Below the pieces are notes generated by a model. That model made no database searches, was not told the origin of the DNA, and worked only from the letters and a program-made list of their open reading frames with translations. The position numbers and the translations under genes were made by a program. DNA of 64,000 bases from Rhodococcoides kyotonense (GTDB taxonomy: Bacteria; Actinomycetota; Actinomycetes; Mycobacteriales; Mycobacteriaceae): contig NZ_FZOW01000008.1 in the NCBI RefSeq assembly GCF_900188125.1, positions 1 to 64,000 of the forward strand, read 5' to 3'. Of the stretch, positions 1-7,005 are shown one piece after another (the first letter of the stretch is position 1; every line of letters begins with the position of its first letter).

Positions 1-1
1 C

Positions 2-397
2 CTGTGCCGATACCACCACTCCCTCAAAACCATGGGCGCCTGGCATCCGACCATGCTCGCCGGCGCCATCGAATACTGGCAATCGAACTCCGGCAGCACC
101 GCGGTCACACTGCCTGGAAACACCATCGGGACAACCGACCTCACCGGCCACACACTCACCCCACACATCCCACGCAAACGCCGACCCAAGCACACCACCG
201 AACCTGACACAGCGCAGGCCGACTCCGAACAGAAAGAAGACCAAGACAAGGAGCCAACGACCACCACCGCGACGATCACTGCTGCGCCCGGCGATACCGC
301 GTCGACCACCAGGCCACGCCCCACACCGACCACCTGCTGGAGCATGAAATTGTCACCCGGCGAAAGGGCAGACGCCGACGACCCGGCACCCTACTGA
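2..397 (+). CDS. HNH endonuclease of the 13E12/DUF222 type, C-terminal part (5' end outside window)
   Basis: The frame is open from the window edge and ends at TGA 395-397, leaving 131 visible residues. The first residues, LCRYHHSLKT, match the end of an HNH domain (C-x2-H/H region) as it occurs in actinobacterial DUF222/13E12 repeat proteins, and are followed by the usual W-x-S-x-SG-x-T stretch. The last ~80 residues are low-complexity, rich in Thr, Pro, Lys and Asp, as is common in tails of this family. These proteins are multicopy in mycobacteria and rhodococci and their biological role is poorly known. The metal-binding core lies upstream, so activity cannot be judged from this fragment. 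Confidence 0.75.
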   Translation: MCRYHHSLKTMGAWHPTMLAGAIEYWQSNSGSTAVTLPGNTIGTTDLTGHTLTPHIPRKRRPKHTTEPDTAQADSEQKEDQDKEPTTTTATITAAPGDTASTTRPRPTPTTCWSMKLSPGERADADDPAPY

Positions 398-466
398 CGA
401 CGCCCAGGGCCGTCGAACATCTGCGAGACTCGATACATGGGACATATCGGACGCGAAGCGTCTTCG

Positions 467-1021
467 ATGCTAGGTGAGGCAGGTATTCAGCTGAGCCCTG
501 GGCTCACCGACGACGAATTCGCTTCGGTAGAGGAACGTTTCGGCTTCCAGTTCAACCCGGACCACCGCAGCCTTCTCGAAGAGGCTGTACCACTTGGTGA
601 TCAGTGGCCCGATTGGCGCAACGAAGACGACAACCCGATTCGACGTCAACTGGATTGGGTCGCCGAAGGATTCATCTTCGATGCACTCAACCAGAGTCCA
701 CCGTTCTGGGGCGCTTCCTGGGGCCCGATGCCGTCCGATCCGGACGAGGTAGCCACGGCCGTGCGACGTGAATTGGCGTCGTGGCCTCGTCTTGTACCGA
801 TCTTCGGACACCGGTACACGCCTGCAGCACCTGCGCCTTCGGGTTCTCCGGTGTTCTCCGTGTGGCAGACCGACATCATCTACTACGGCGCGAATCTCAT
901 CCATTATCTGGTCAACGAGCTGCCTCCGGGGAAAGGGATCAAGGAACACGTGCCCATCAAGGTGAAAGTACCGATCTGGTCGCGATTCGTGGAGTCATCG
1001 AATTCCGCAGAGTCGATCTGA
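467..1021 (+). CDS. SUKH/SMI1-KNR4-like hypothetical protein
   Basis: A 184-residue soluble protein if ATG 467 is used; an in-frame ATG at 437 would add ten residues, and neither has a clear ribosome binding site. The N-terminal half (LTDDEFASVEERFGFQF, PDHRSLLEE, PDWR) resembles the SMI1/KNR4 (SUKH) fold, whose members include immunity proteins of polymorphic toxin systems as well as housekeeping proteins. The C-terminal half holds Trp-rich and Tyr-rich stretches (WGASWGP, IIYYGANL). No signal peptide or membrane segment is seen. No toxin gene is adjacent, so an immunity role is only a possibility raised by the fold. It lies in the same direction as the isochorismatase-like gene 78 bp downstream. 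Confidence 0.6.
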   Translation: MLGEAGIQLSPGLTDDEFASVEERFGFQFNPDHRSLLEEAVPLGDQWPDWRNEDDNPIRRQLDWVAEGFIFDALNQSPPFWGASWGPMPSDPDEVATAVRRELASWPRLVPIFGHRYTPAAPAPSGSPVFSVWQTDIIYYGANLIHYLVNELPPGKGIKEHVPIKVKVPIWSRFVESSNSAESI

Positions 1022-1099
1022 TCGCGGACAAGCCCGAGACGCGTGCAACCCGCATGCAACTGGACGCCGGGTACGTTCGAGGCCGACCAGGAGGCAGAC

Positions 1100-1684
1100 A
1101 TGACCGAACCAGTTACGTTGCGCCAGCTCACCGGACTTCCCGACGCCCCAGCCGCGCTCGGCGACTCCACTCTCGTGATGATCGACTGTCAGAACACGTA
1201 CACCGAGGGTGTCCTCGAACTCGACGGAGTTCAGCCCGCATTGGACGCCGCCGCGACCCTGCTCGACCGTGCGAGAACCGCAGGCACACCGATCGTGCAC
1301 ATCATGCACGACGCGGGCGTCGGAACTCCGTACGACGTCAGCGCTCGGATCGGCCAGATCGTCGACCGCGTCGCACCTCGGGGTGACGAGAAGGTCATCG
1401 TGAAGAACTTCCCGAACTCCTTCGTCGGCACCGAACTCGACGAGACACTGAAGGCTCTCGGACATGACAAGTTGCTGCTGGCCGGCTTCATGACGCACAT
1501 GTGCATCAACTCCAGCGCACGTGGTGCCTTCAGCCTCGGGTATCAGCCGACGGTCGTCGCCAGCGCAACTGCAACGAGACGGCTGCCCGACGCGGATGCC
1601 AGCGCATTGCAGGTAGCCAGCCTCGCGGCCATCTCGGATCTCTTCGGCGTCGTAGCTCCCGATGTCGCGGCGATTCCTGACTGA
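1100..1684 (+). CDS. isochorismatase-family cysteine hydrolase
   Basis: A 194-residue protein with the alpha/beta isochorismatase fold. The presumed catalytic triad is visible: Asp in VMIDCQ, Lys in IVKNFPNSF, and Cys in THMCINSS. ATG 1100 is chosen because an AGGAGG motif sits about 5 bp upstream; an upstream in-frame ATG at 1043 lacks this. Members hydrolyse isochorismate, nicotinamide, N-carbamoyl amides or other small amides, and some have no known substrate. No siderophore, NAD or pyrimidine gene is next to it, so the substrate cannot be inferred. It converges with the 1698-2219 gene with only 13 bp between stops. Confidence 0.85.
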   Translation: MTEPVTLRQLTGLPDAPAALGDSTLVMIDCQNTYTEGVLELDGVQPALDAAATLLDRARTAGTPIVHIMHDAGVGTPYDVSARIGQIVDRVAPRGDEKVIVKNFPNSFVGTELDETLKALGHDKLLLAGFMTHMCINSSARGAFSLGYQPTVVASATATRRLPDADASALQVASLAAISDLFGVVAPDVAAIPD

Positions 1685-1697
1685 CTTGTTCTGACTC

Positions 1698-2219
1698 CTA
1701 ATCCGACCACGCCGAGTGCCAGTACTCGGCCGATTCGGATGTCTGCTTGACGACCCGGTCCGGAGCTATTGCCGCAGGCCAGATTTGAAGCAGATACTTG
1801 TCCGGCCCGTCGCCGGTGTCCAGCCCTCGACCAGCGTCCATGCCGTGGGCGCTGTAGCGCGCGCGATAGTCACCGGCAGCCAATTCGATTGGCTCACCTA
1901 CGACATCGCCCTCCCACTCCACGATCGAGTAGTTGCTGGCTTCACCTACCGAGAACGACACCTCGACGACGTCCTCCCAACTGTCGTCGGCGGTGGGCTC
2001 GGTCGTGCGCACTTCGACTGTCAGACCCACACTTCCAGTGTGCAGACCCGTCAGCAGCGACAGAGCATGTTCGACGGCAGCTCCACACAACCCGTTGGAC
2101 TGGCCTGCGAACGCAGCATTCAGGTCACCGTCCCCGCCGTCGAAATCCGTGCTGTGGACGTAGAACTGGCCGTAGTGGACGTCGATGCGCCCGTCGAACA
2201 CAACGTTGGATGAACCCAT
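1698..2219 (-). CDS. conserved hypothetical protein (third gene of a leftward operon)
   Basis: A 173-residue acidic protein not recognised. ATG 2219 is chosen because it begins the plausible coding stretch (VFDGRIDVHYGQFYVHS) and leaves 22 bp to the upstream gene; a longer open frame to 2501 runs antisense-like through that gene and looks non-coding. It has no signal peptide or membrane segment and is rich in Asp, Gly and aromatic residues, suggesting a beta-rich soluble domain. The short spacing to the 2242-2826 gene, which overlaps the 2823-3422 gene, indicates an operon whose products may work together. The function is unknown. Confidence 0.6.
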   Translation of the reverse strand: MGSSNVVFDGRIDVHYGQFYVHSTDFDGGDGDLNAAFAGQSNGLCGAAVEHALSLLTGLHTGSVGLTVEVRTTEPTADDSWEDVVEVSFSVGEASNYSIVEWEGDVVGEPIELAAGDYRARYSAHGMDAGRGLDTGDGPDKYLLQIWPAAIAPDRVVKQTSESAEYWHSAWSD

Positions 2220-2241
2220 AGCCGAGATAGTACGTTGCCCG

Positions 2242-2826
2242 TCAGTCCCAATTCGGAGGCCAATTTCCCGGGTCGTCGGGCACTGCATCGATCCGACTGT
2301 CCGCAACGATCCGATCGATCGCCTCCCCAACTGCTCCCACCGTCGCAAAGTGCGGATCGACATCGTTGGTGACGCACCACGCGCGGTCGGCGGGCCAGAT
2401 GAACGCCGGATCAGGCGAATCTCCGTAATGCCAGCGCGCGGGATCGTCGCTGCTCCAGTCCGCGTAGTCCGCGAGAGTGCCGCGGAACAGAAAGTAGTCA
2501 CGATCAGGAATCTTGAAGTTCGGCCGGGAATCGATTGTGATGCTGCCCCATCCGTCCCACATGCAGAAATACACTTCGCCGGGCGTGGTCGTGTACTCGG
2601 CGAGAATATCGAGTGCGACGCCGACCTGCCCCAACTCCGACAGTTCCTTGTGCTCGAACTCGACCTCGTTCGTCTTCTGCCCGATGAAGTCCGGGTCGGG
2701 GATGAACCTCACCCGCGCGTACTTCTGGAATCCGACCGGCCCTCGAACCGCCAGTTGATACCACGGAAGATTCTGCTCGACAAGCCAATTCGCCGAGGAC
2801 GCGTCGCCACACAGCTCGAAACTCAT
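2242..2826 (-). CDS. conserved hypothetical protein (second gene of a leftward operon)
   Basis: A 194-residue soluble protein, rich in Trp and Asp (WYQLAVRGP, FIPDPDF, MWDGWGS, WPPNWD). The sequence looks like a real conserved domain but I do not recognise a family. The start codon overlaps the stop of the 2823-3422 gene in an ATGA arrangement (2823-2826), which implies translational coupling. The Trp/Asp-rich C-terminus could be a ligand- or protein-binding surface. No catalytic motif or transmembrane segment is visible. Confidence 0.65.
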   Translation of the reverse strand: MSFELCGDASSANWLVEQNLPWYQLAVRGPVGFQKYARVRFIPDPDFIGQKTNEVEFEHKELSELGQVGVALDILAEYTTTPGEVYFCMWDGWGSITIDSRPNFKIPDRDYFLFRGTLADYADWSSDDPARWHYGDSPDPAFIWPADRAWCVTNDVDPHFATVGAVGEAIDRIVADSRIDAVPDDPGNWPPNWD

Positions 2827-3422
2827 TCTGGCACCGACGATTCACTCACTCGCAGGCCGGGAGTCGTTGCTATGTCGGTCAATTGTTTCACGGTGAACAC
2901 GTTGTCGGCGTTCACATCGATACGACTGCCGTCCGGTACGTACGCAATCACGCGCTCTCCGGAGATATCCAGCACGGTCCCGTCGCTGAGGCTCCGTCGT
3001 TCGTCCACGTACCCGGCGAAACACGGTCCGGCAGGTTCGTCGGACTGCCACACGCGGACGGTCAGCTGTCCCGAATTTCCGTTCACCGACACCGTTCCGT
3101 GTGCTGTGGCGTCACTGTCGAAAGACAAAGGCGGTTCGACGACGGCATCAGCCGGCAACGCCCCGGCCAACGCGTCGGACATCGCTGTCGCTTTTTCTTC
3201 TGAGAACCACAGATCATCGTAGGAATCTGCACCGACGAATGCATAGTTGATGCGCTGCATATCCTCTGGCTGGACCACCTCGTCGCAACCGGGGATCGTG
3301 ATCGCCTCGGACTGCGGGTCGTTCAAAAGCCCTGCGACGACGGTTCCCGCCGCGACGATCCCGACGATAACTGCAGCCGTCGACCATGCAGATCCTCGAG
3401 CGTGCGTACGAGCGGTGTTCAC
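2823..3422 (-). CDS. membrane-anchored hypothetical protein (first gene of a leftward operon)
   Basis: A 199-residue protein with a short basic N-terminus and one hydrophobic segment at about residues 13-33 (AAVIVGIVAAGTVVAGLL), which is either an uncleaved anchor or a signal peptide without a lipobox. The rest is an extracytoplasmic-looking acidic domain with two cysteines (IPGCDEV and GPCFAG) that could form a disulfide. The domain resembles DUF-type Mycobacteriales envelope proteins, but I cannot name it. It leads the three-gene operon and is divergent from the small membrane protein at 3490, with a shared 67-bp promoter region. Confidence 0.65.
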   Translation of the reverse strand: MNTARTHARGSAWSTAAVIVGIVAAGTVVAGLLNDPQSEAITIPGCDEVVQPEDMQRINYAFVGADSYDDLWFSEEKATAMSDALAGALPADAVVEPPLSFDSDATAHGTVSVNGNSGQLTVRVWQSDEPAGPCFAGYVDERRSLSDGTVLDISGERVIAYVPDGSRIDVNADNVFTVKQLTDIATTPGLRVSESSVPE

Positions 3423-3489
3423 GCGACTACCGTAAACCCAGTGGTTTGTTCTTCAGCGCCCCAGCTCGACACGCCCTACAGTTACGTCC

Positions 3490-3693
3490 ATGAGGACTGG
3501 TTGGTCGGCCGCCTCTCGCGAGACGCGGATCAAGTTGCAATGGGTTTCACTCGTGGTCGGCGTTGCGCTGTCCATAGTGGCGATCTACGACATCAGCCAA
3601 GGGCAGCACAGCACGAGTGTCTGGATCGCGATCGTTTGTTGGCCGCTGGTCAGCGTTCTCTCGGTCGTGCAGTTGATCCGACTTCGCCAGTAG
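3490..3693 (+). CDS. small two-helix membrane protein
   Basis: A 67-residue protein with a short charged N-terminus (RETRIKLQW) and two hydrophobic helices at about residues 17-34 and 45-60, ending in a basic tail (RLRQ). Third codon positions are mostly G or C, supporting coding. It is transcribed divergently from the 2823-3422 operon. I do not recognise the family; small actinobacterial membrane proteins of this type are often unannotated. No function is inferred. Confidence 0.5.
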   Translation: MRTGWSAASRETRIKLQWVSLVVGVALSIVAIYDISQGQHSTSVWIAIVCWPLVSVLSVVQLIRLRQ

Positions 3694-3709
3694 GACAATC
3701 GGATCTTCG

Positions 3710-3796
3710 GTGACTCGTTCCAGACGACTGTGGATCTCCGGCGCGGTCGTGATTGTGGTCGCGCTCGTCGTCGGATTCGGCGGTTACGACAGATAG
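3710..3796 (+). CDS. possible single-helix membrane micropeptide
   Basis: A GTG-started frame of 28 residues begins 16 bp after the preceding stop: a basic N-terminus (TRSRRLW) followed by a strongly hydrophobic stretch (AVVIVVALVVGFGG) and TAG at 3794. It has the shape of a single-pass membrane peptide and could be cotranscribed with the 67-residue membrane protein. The ribosome binding site is weak and such frames arise by chance in GC-rich DNA, so this is a tentative call. Confidence 0.25.
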   Translation: MTRSRRLWISGAVVIVVALVVGFGGYDR

Positions 3797-3854
3797 TGGA
3801 CCACAAGGTATGTTGTCGGGGTCAGCAATAGTCGAGTAGGCAGCGGGACCGCAC

Positions 3855-4418
3855 ATGCCGAACAGATCGTCCGCCATCATCGGCAGCCTGCTGGTGATGG
3901 CATTCGCCTCCGCTTGCACTATCGGCACAGGAGATTCGCCGTCTGTCGAAGCCCGGTACCCCGTTCCCACCACCCCGAACAGCGACGGCCAGGGAACGTT
4001 CGTGAAGTTCGAGTCCGGCCTGTCCGGTTCGGGAGCCCTTGCTGCGGACAAATATTCGAAATGCAGAGCCAATTCCGAAGGATCCCGCGCTTTCCGCGCT
4101 GCGACCAGCGACTTCGCCCCGTTCGACCGAGGTAGTGCAAGTCCCGGTACGGATTTCGATCTGGAAGTGCTCCTGAACCCCTCTTCTGTACGGAATGCGG
4201 CAGGCGAGCGCACCGACTACCTACTGCTGAAGTTCGTCGACCGGGATGGAATCCACCACACACTGACAGTCCTCGACCGTCTGGAAATCCAGGTCGCGAA
4301 CGACGGCATAGGCTTCTCGGCGACAAGTCACGAAGTCGAACCCGAATCGCCCGTGCCGATCTCGTTCACTGGATTCGTCAAATGCACAGAGGTCGAGGAC
4401 GTTTCGGGCCCGATCTGA
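3855..4418 (+). CDS. putative lipoprotein
   Basis: A 187-residue protein with an N-terminal signal (MPNRSSAIIGSLLVMAFASAC) ending in the lipobox FASAC, so Cys21 is the likely lipidated residue and the mature protein is membrane-anchored outside the cell. The mature domain has two more cysteines (KYSKCRANSE and FVKCTEVE) and no recognised family motif. It is preceded by about 60 bp of intergenic DNA after the possible micropeptide. The role is unknown. Confidence 0.7.
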   Translation: MPNRSSAIIGSLLVMAFASACTIGTGDSPSVEARYPVPTTPNSDGQGTFVKFESGLSGSGALAADKYSKCRANSEGSRAFRAATSDFAPFDRGSASPGTDFDLEVLLNPSSVRNAAGERTDYLLLKFVDRDGIHHTLTVLDRLEIQVANDGIGFSATSHEVEPESPVPISFTGFVKCTEVEDVSGPI

Positions 4419-4518
4419 GCATGCCCTAGGGGTGTTCCAAGCATGCCGACGCCACGGATCGGGCGAGTGTGCGATCCCTCTCCCGGACGAGGGAGCGTGG
4501 GCGCATGGTGTACAGCAC

Positions 4519-4725
4519 TCACGCCCACGGCACGCGCCGGTCCCACCACGGAAACCCGCCGGGCGCATCGACTTCCACTGTCGCCAGACGATACCTCGCG
4601 TCGAGGCGCGCGACCTCCACTGCGAGGCGGTGAGTCCGACGGCTGTTCCGCCGTATCAGTGATTCGAGTCGATCTCGGCACCCGTACCCCATGAAGGCGC
4701 CATCGCACGCCGGACATCCTGTCAT
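4519..4725 (-). CDS. small CxxC protein, hypothetical
   Basis: A 68-residue frame starting MTGCPACDGAFMGYGC with a CxxC pair and a third Cys, followed by a basic helical stretch (RLESLIRRNSRRTHRL) and a Trp-rich C-terminus (FPWWDRRVPWA). Third codon positions are mostly G/C, which favours coding. The Cys pattern may bind zinc. A 17-bp perfect palindrome sits 16 bp upstream of the start. No family is recognised, and the gene may be a remnant. The opposite strand also has open frames here, but with poorer composition. Confidence 0.4.
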   Translation of the reverse strand: MTGCPACDGAFMGYGCRDRLESLIRRNSRRTHRLAVEVARLDARYRLATVEVDAPGGFPWWDRRVPWA

Positions 4726-4740
4726 GAGACTTGAGGGCGC

Positions 4741-4757
4741 CACTCGATTATCGAGTG
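4741..4757. promoter_or_regulatory. 17-bp palindrome upstream of the small CxxC ORF
   Basis: CACTCGAT-T-ATCGAGTG is a perfect inverted repeat with 8-bp arms and a single central base. It lies 16 bp upstream of ATG 4725 on the minus strand, where an operator would overlap a promoter. It could equally be a short hairpin. No regulator is adjacent. Confidence 0.35.
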
Positions 4758-4886
4758 CATTCCTTGGCCTTCGCCCGGTAAGCGCTCGGCGTTCGACGAA
4801 TTCGACGCGCTTACGCCATTGTGCGAGAAGGAGGATGGCTCCGCCGTCCCGCCGAGGGCGACGCGGTCTGTGCCGGTTCACCGGCT

Positions 4887-4907
4887 GAAAGGGACCGTAG
4901 CCCTTTC
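4887..4907 (-). terminator. candidate terminator hairpin after the 4966-6228 gene
   Basis: GAAAGGG (4887-4893) and CCCTTTC (4901-4907) form a 7-bp stem with a 7-nt loop, about 60 bp beyond the stop of the leftward membrane protein gene. There is no clear U-tract, which is common for actinobacterial terminators. Confidence 0.35.
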
Positions 4908-4965
4908 GAAAGCAAGTGTCATCGTGAGTGTCATGACGGAGACACGGCCCGGTGAGGAGGATCTA

Positions 4966-6228
4966 CTACTCGGACGAGAGTACACCCAGCTCCCGCCGAC
5001 GCAAGAGAATGAGACCGACAACCGCCGCCACTACCGACAGCACGGAAACCCCCGTCGACGTCCAGACCCATGTGCTCGGCGAGTAGCTCGGTTCGATCGA
5101 GGTCAGCGGCGTGTATGCCGTCCAACCGAATTCGACGACGATCGGAACCGTCACCACGATCGGCGTCGTCGCAGCCATCGCAGCCACCGGCGCCTCCGTG
5201 GGGAGCAGCGACGCGAACGCCACCCCGACAGCCACAGGCAGCACGACGGCCGTCGCAACCGTGGTGATCACATCGAGCGGTGGGGCCGTGAATATCCCGG
5301 TCGCGGCGACGACCGCAAGAATCCCGAAGGCCGCCAACGGCATCCGCCGCCACAGACCGATCCCGAAGCCCACCAACACAAGTGCAACGAACATGATCGC
5401 CGACGACCAGCCGAACGTCCCGGCACCCGCAGCAGAAATGAACGCCAGCGCGGCCAGGAGAACAGAACCGGTCGCTGCAGGTAGAGCCAACGCCGCGCCG
5501 ACGAGCAGTGGAATGACGAAAATGCCTATCACCCAACGATTCTGCATGACACCGCCCGACCCCAACGAGCTCAGCGCGCGATCGAACGACCAGTACAGCA
5601 CCAGACCGACTAGAGGAATGACGATGCCCACCAACAACATTCGAAGCCGATTCGACGCCATCCTCACCTGCCCGAACGCCGACACCCCCACCGACGCAAC
5701 CAGCAACACCGCCAGCACACCCACCGCGATCCAGAAGTAGGACTGAGGCGCCGTCGATGCCAGGTAGTCGCGATAGCGAATAGGCCCGCTGACGATCAGG
5801 TCGGCCAGCATGGCACCACTCAGCACACCGGAGATCAACGAACACTGCGCTGTTCGACGGCCGTCCGAGCTGGTCAACGCGGCAGCACCGCCGAGGATCA
5901 GGCCGGCGGCGAATGCTCGCGGATGCAGCACCCACGAAACAGTCAACACCGCCATGACGCCCAGCAGTAGAATTCCGCACCCCATTGCAACGAGCGCCCA
6001 CCGCGTACGCGTCAGCGACAGCGCCGCCACCACAGCCACGATGCTGCCGAGCGTCGCCGCAGATGCTGCGCTGTCGAAGAAGATATCGAGGCGGTCGCCG
6101 CCCGAGACGAACGCGAAATCGCGCGGCACGGACGTGGTCAGTGCGATCGCCGCAACGAAGGCCGCCGCGAACACGGTGAGTAGGGCGAGCACTCGTCGGG
6201 CAAAGTTACTGGACACGCTGACCAGCAT
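4966..6228 (-). CDS. polytopic membrane protein, hypothetical
   Basis: A 420-residue protein that is almost entirely hydrophobic, with about 12 predicted transmembrane helices spaced along its length and a charged C-terminal tail (RRRELGVLSSE). ATG 6228 (MLVSVSSNFARR) is preferred because it precedes the first helix with a basic residue; the longer frame to 6273 adds an unlikely Cys-rich extension. No transporter signature could be read. Similar long proteins of unknown role occur in Mycobacteriales and may be transporters or flippase-like proteins. It is divergent from the secreted protein gene at 6298. Confidence 0.6.
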   Translation of the reverse strand: MLVSVSSNFARRVLALLTVFAAAFVAAIALTTSVPRDFAFVSGGDRLDIFFDSAASAATLGSIVAVVAALSLTRTRWALVAMGCGILLLGVMAVLTVSWVLHPRAFAAGLILGGAAALTSSDGRRTAQCSLISGVLSGAMLADLIVSGPIRYRDYLASTAPQSYFWIAVGVLAVLLVASVGVSAFGQVRMASNRLRMLLVGIVIPLVGLVLYWSFDRALSSLGSGGVMQNRWVIGIFVIPLLVGAALALPAATGSVLLAALAFISAAGAGTFGWSSAIMFVALVLVGFGIGLWRRMPLAAFGILAVVAATGIFTAPPLDVITTVATAVVLPVAVGVAFASLLPTEAPVAAMAATTPIVVTVPIVVEFGWTAYTPLTSIEPSYSPSTWVWTSTGVSVLSVVAAVVGLILLRRRELGVLSSE

Positions 6229-6297
6229 AAGGTGCAGGTACGTACACGAGAGGCAAGCGTCTTGTAACAGCAATCCCGTCGAAACCGACCCATCGGT

Positions 6298-6729
6298 GTG
6301 AAGACTATCCGGTTCTCCCTCACCGCCCTCGCGATCTGCGCCGCCGCTACGTTGGCTTCGAATTCCACAGCGTCGGCCGAGGTAGTCGACCTGACAATCG
6401 TGCCGGGATTGAGTGCCGGACCCACCACACCCTTCGGCGTCGGGTGTACGTATCTTGTGGTGGCCCGCACCGAGAATCTGGCGGAACCACGCACTGACAT
6501 CGTCGACTACACCAACGAATCAGTCATGTTCCCAGAGGAATTGGCGTGGAACTTCGACCCGTATTTCAGTACACCGGTCGTTCTCGGACACAAGGTCACG
6601 CTGTGGACCCCCACCGCTCCGGGTGAACACTCCTTGATGGCCTACCAGACGTCGGCAGGTGGGCCGATCCAGACGGTCACCGTCAATCCGGCGACACCCA
6701 TTGGCCCAGCGTGCATTGTCGCTCCCTAA
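6298..6729 (+). CDS. small secreted protein with Ig-like domain character
   Basis: A GTG-started 143-residue protein with a Sec signal peptide (basic MKTIRF, hydrophobic core, ASA-E cleavage motif near residue 27). The mature part is about 115 residues, rich in Val, Thr and Pro, with two cysteines (FGVGCTYL and GPACIV) and motifs typical of an actinobacterial immunoglobulin-like beta sandwich (TPTAPGEHSLMAYQ). It probably acts in the envelope or medium. It is monocistronic, followed by a small hairpin at 6736-6750. The function is not known. Confidence 0.65.
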   Translation: MKTIRFSLTALAICAAATLASNSTASAEVVDLTIVPGLSAGPTTPFGVGCTYLVVARTENLAEPRTDIVDYTNESVMFPEELAWNFDPYFSTPVVLGHKVTLWTPTAPGEHSLMAYQTSAGGPIQTVTVNPATPIGPACIVAP

Positions 6730-6735
6730 AGGGGA

Positions 6736-6750
6736 CCGAACATCGTTCGG
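6736..6750 (+). terminator. short hairpin after the secreted protein gene
   Basis: CCGAAC-ATC-GTTCGG forms a 6-bp stem with a 3-nt loop starting 7 bp after the stop codon at 6729. It is a weak candidate terminator without a U-tract. Confidence 0.3.
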
Positions 6751-6802
6751 AAAGAATGCGACTCGATGGAGAATTCGTCGAGCATCTCCTGATGCTCGAA
6801 TA

Positions 6803-6851
6803 AATCCTCATTCGGAATCTTGATTCTCATCCAATACGTCGGTTGAGGATT
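6803..6851. repeat. left copy of a ~49-bp imperfect inverted repeat flanking the DUF559 gene
   Basis: The element begins AATCCTCA (6803-6810) and ends TGAGGATT (6844-6851), so it is itself an inverted octamer pair with 33 bp between. Its reverse complement aligns with 7913-7961: all 16 outer bases and 21 of 33 inner bases match (37/49), against 12 of 33 inner matches in direct orientation. The two copies therefore bracket the AbiEi/DUF559 gene as inverted repeats. Confidence 0.5.
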
Positions 6852-6926
6852 ACTGGAACCGCTGAGCATTTCCGCCTGGACAGAAACCCCTGACCATAGA
6901 TCACCCCCGACTATCCGTCCAGCGCG

Positions 6927-6953
6927 TTATCCACAGCCCGAAAGTTATCCACA
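6927..6953 (+). promoter_or_regulatory. two direct DnaA-box-like 9-mers
   Basis: TTATCCACA occurs at 6927-6935 and again at 6945-6953, 18 bp apart in the same orientation. This fits the classic DnaA box consensus TTATNCACA. The pair lies 53-79 bp upstream of the DUF559 gene start. A full replication origin is not supported: there is no dnaA or dnaN nearby and only two boxes, so regulation or DnaA titration is more likely. Confidence 0.5.
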
Positions 6954-7005
6954 GATTCGACATTGGGGCTACCGAAACCCTCCGAGCCTCTGCACGATTC
7001 ATCGC

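Larger units (their letters stand above)
4419..4965. other. sparsely coding stretch with one small minus-strand ORF, a palindrome and a hairpin
   Basis: Between the lipoprotein gene and the membrane protein gene there are 547 bp without a clear large gene. The only coding-like frame is a 68-codon minus-strand ORF at 4519-4725. A perfect palindrome lies at 4741-4757 and a terminator-like hairpin at 4887-4907. Other frames through this stretch lack consistent GC-rich third positions. Confidence 0.5.

Noticed and set aside
437..1021. Polymorphic-toxin immunity locus based on the SUKH-like protein
   Set aside because: No toxin, secretion or repeat-containing partner gene adjoins it; SUKH-like proteins also occur outside toxin systems.
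6927..6953. Replication origin
   Set aside because: Only two DnaA-type boxes, no AT-rich unwinding region and no dnaA, dnaN or parAB genes nearby.
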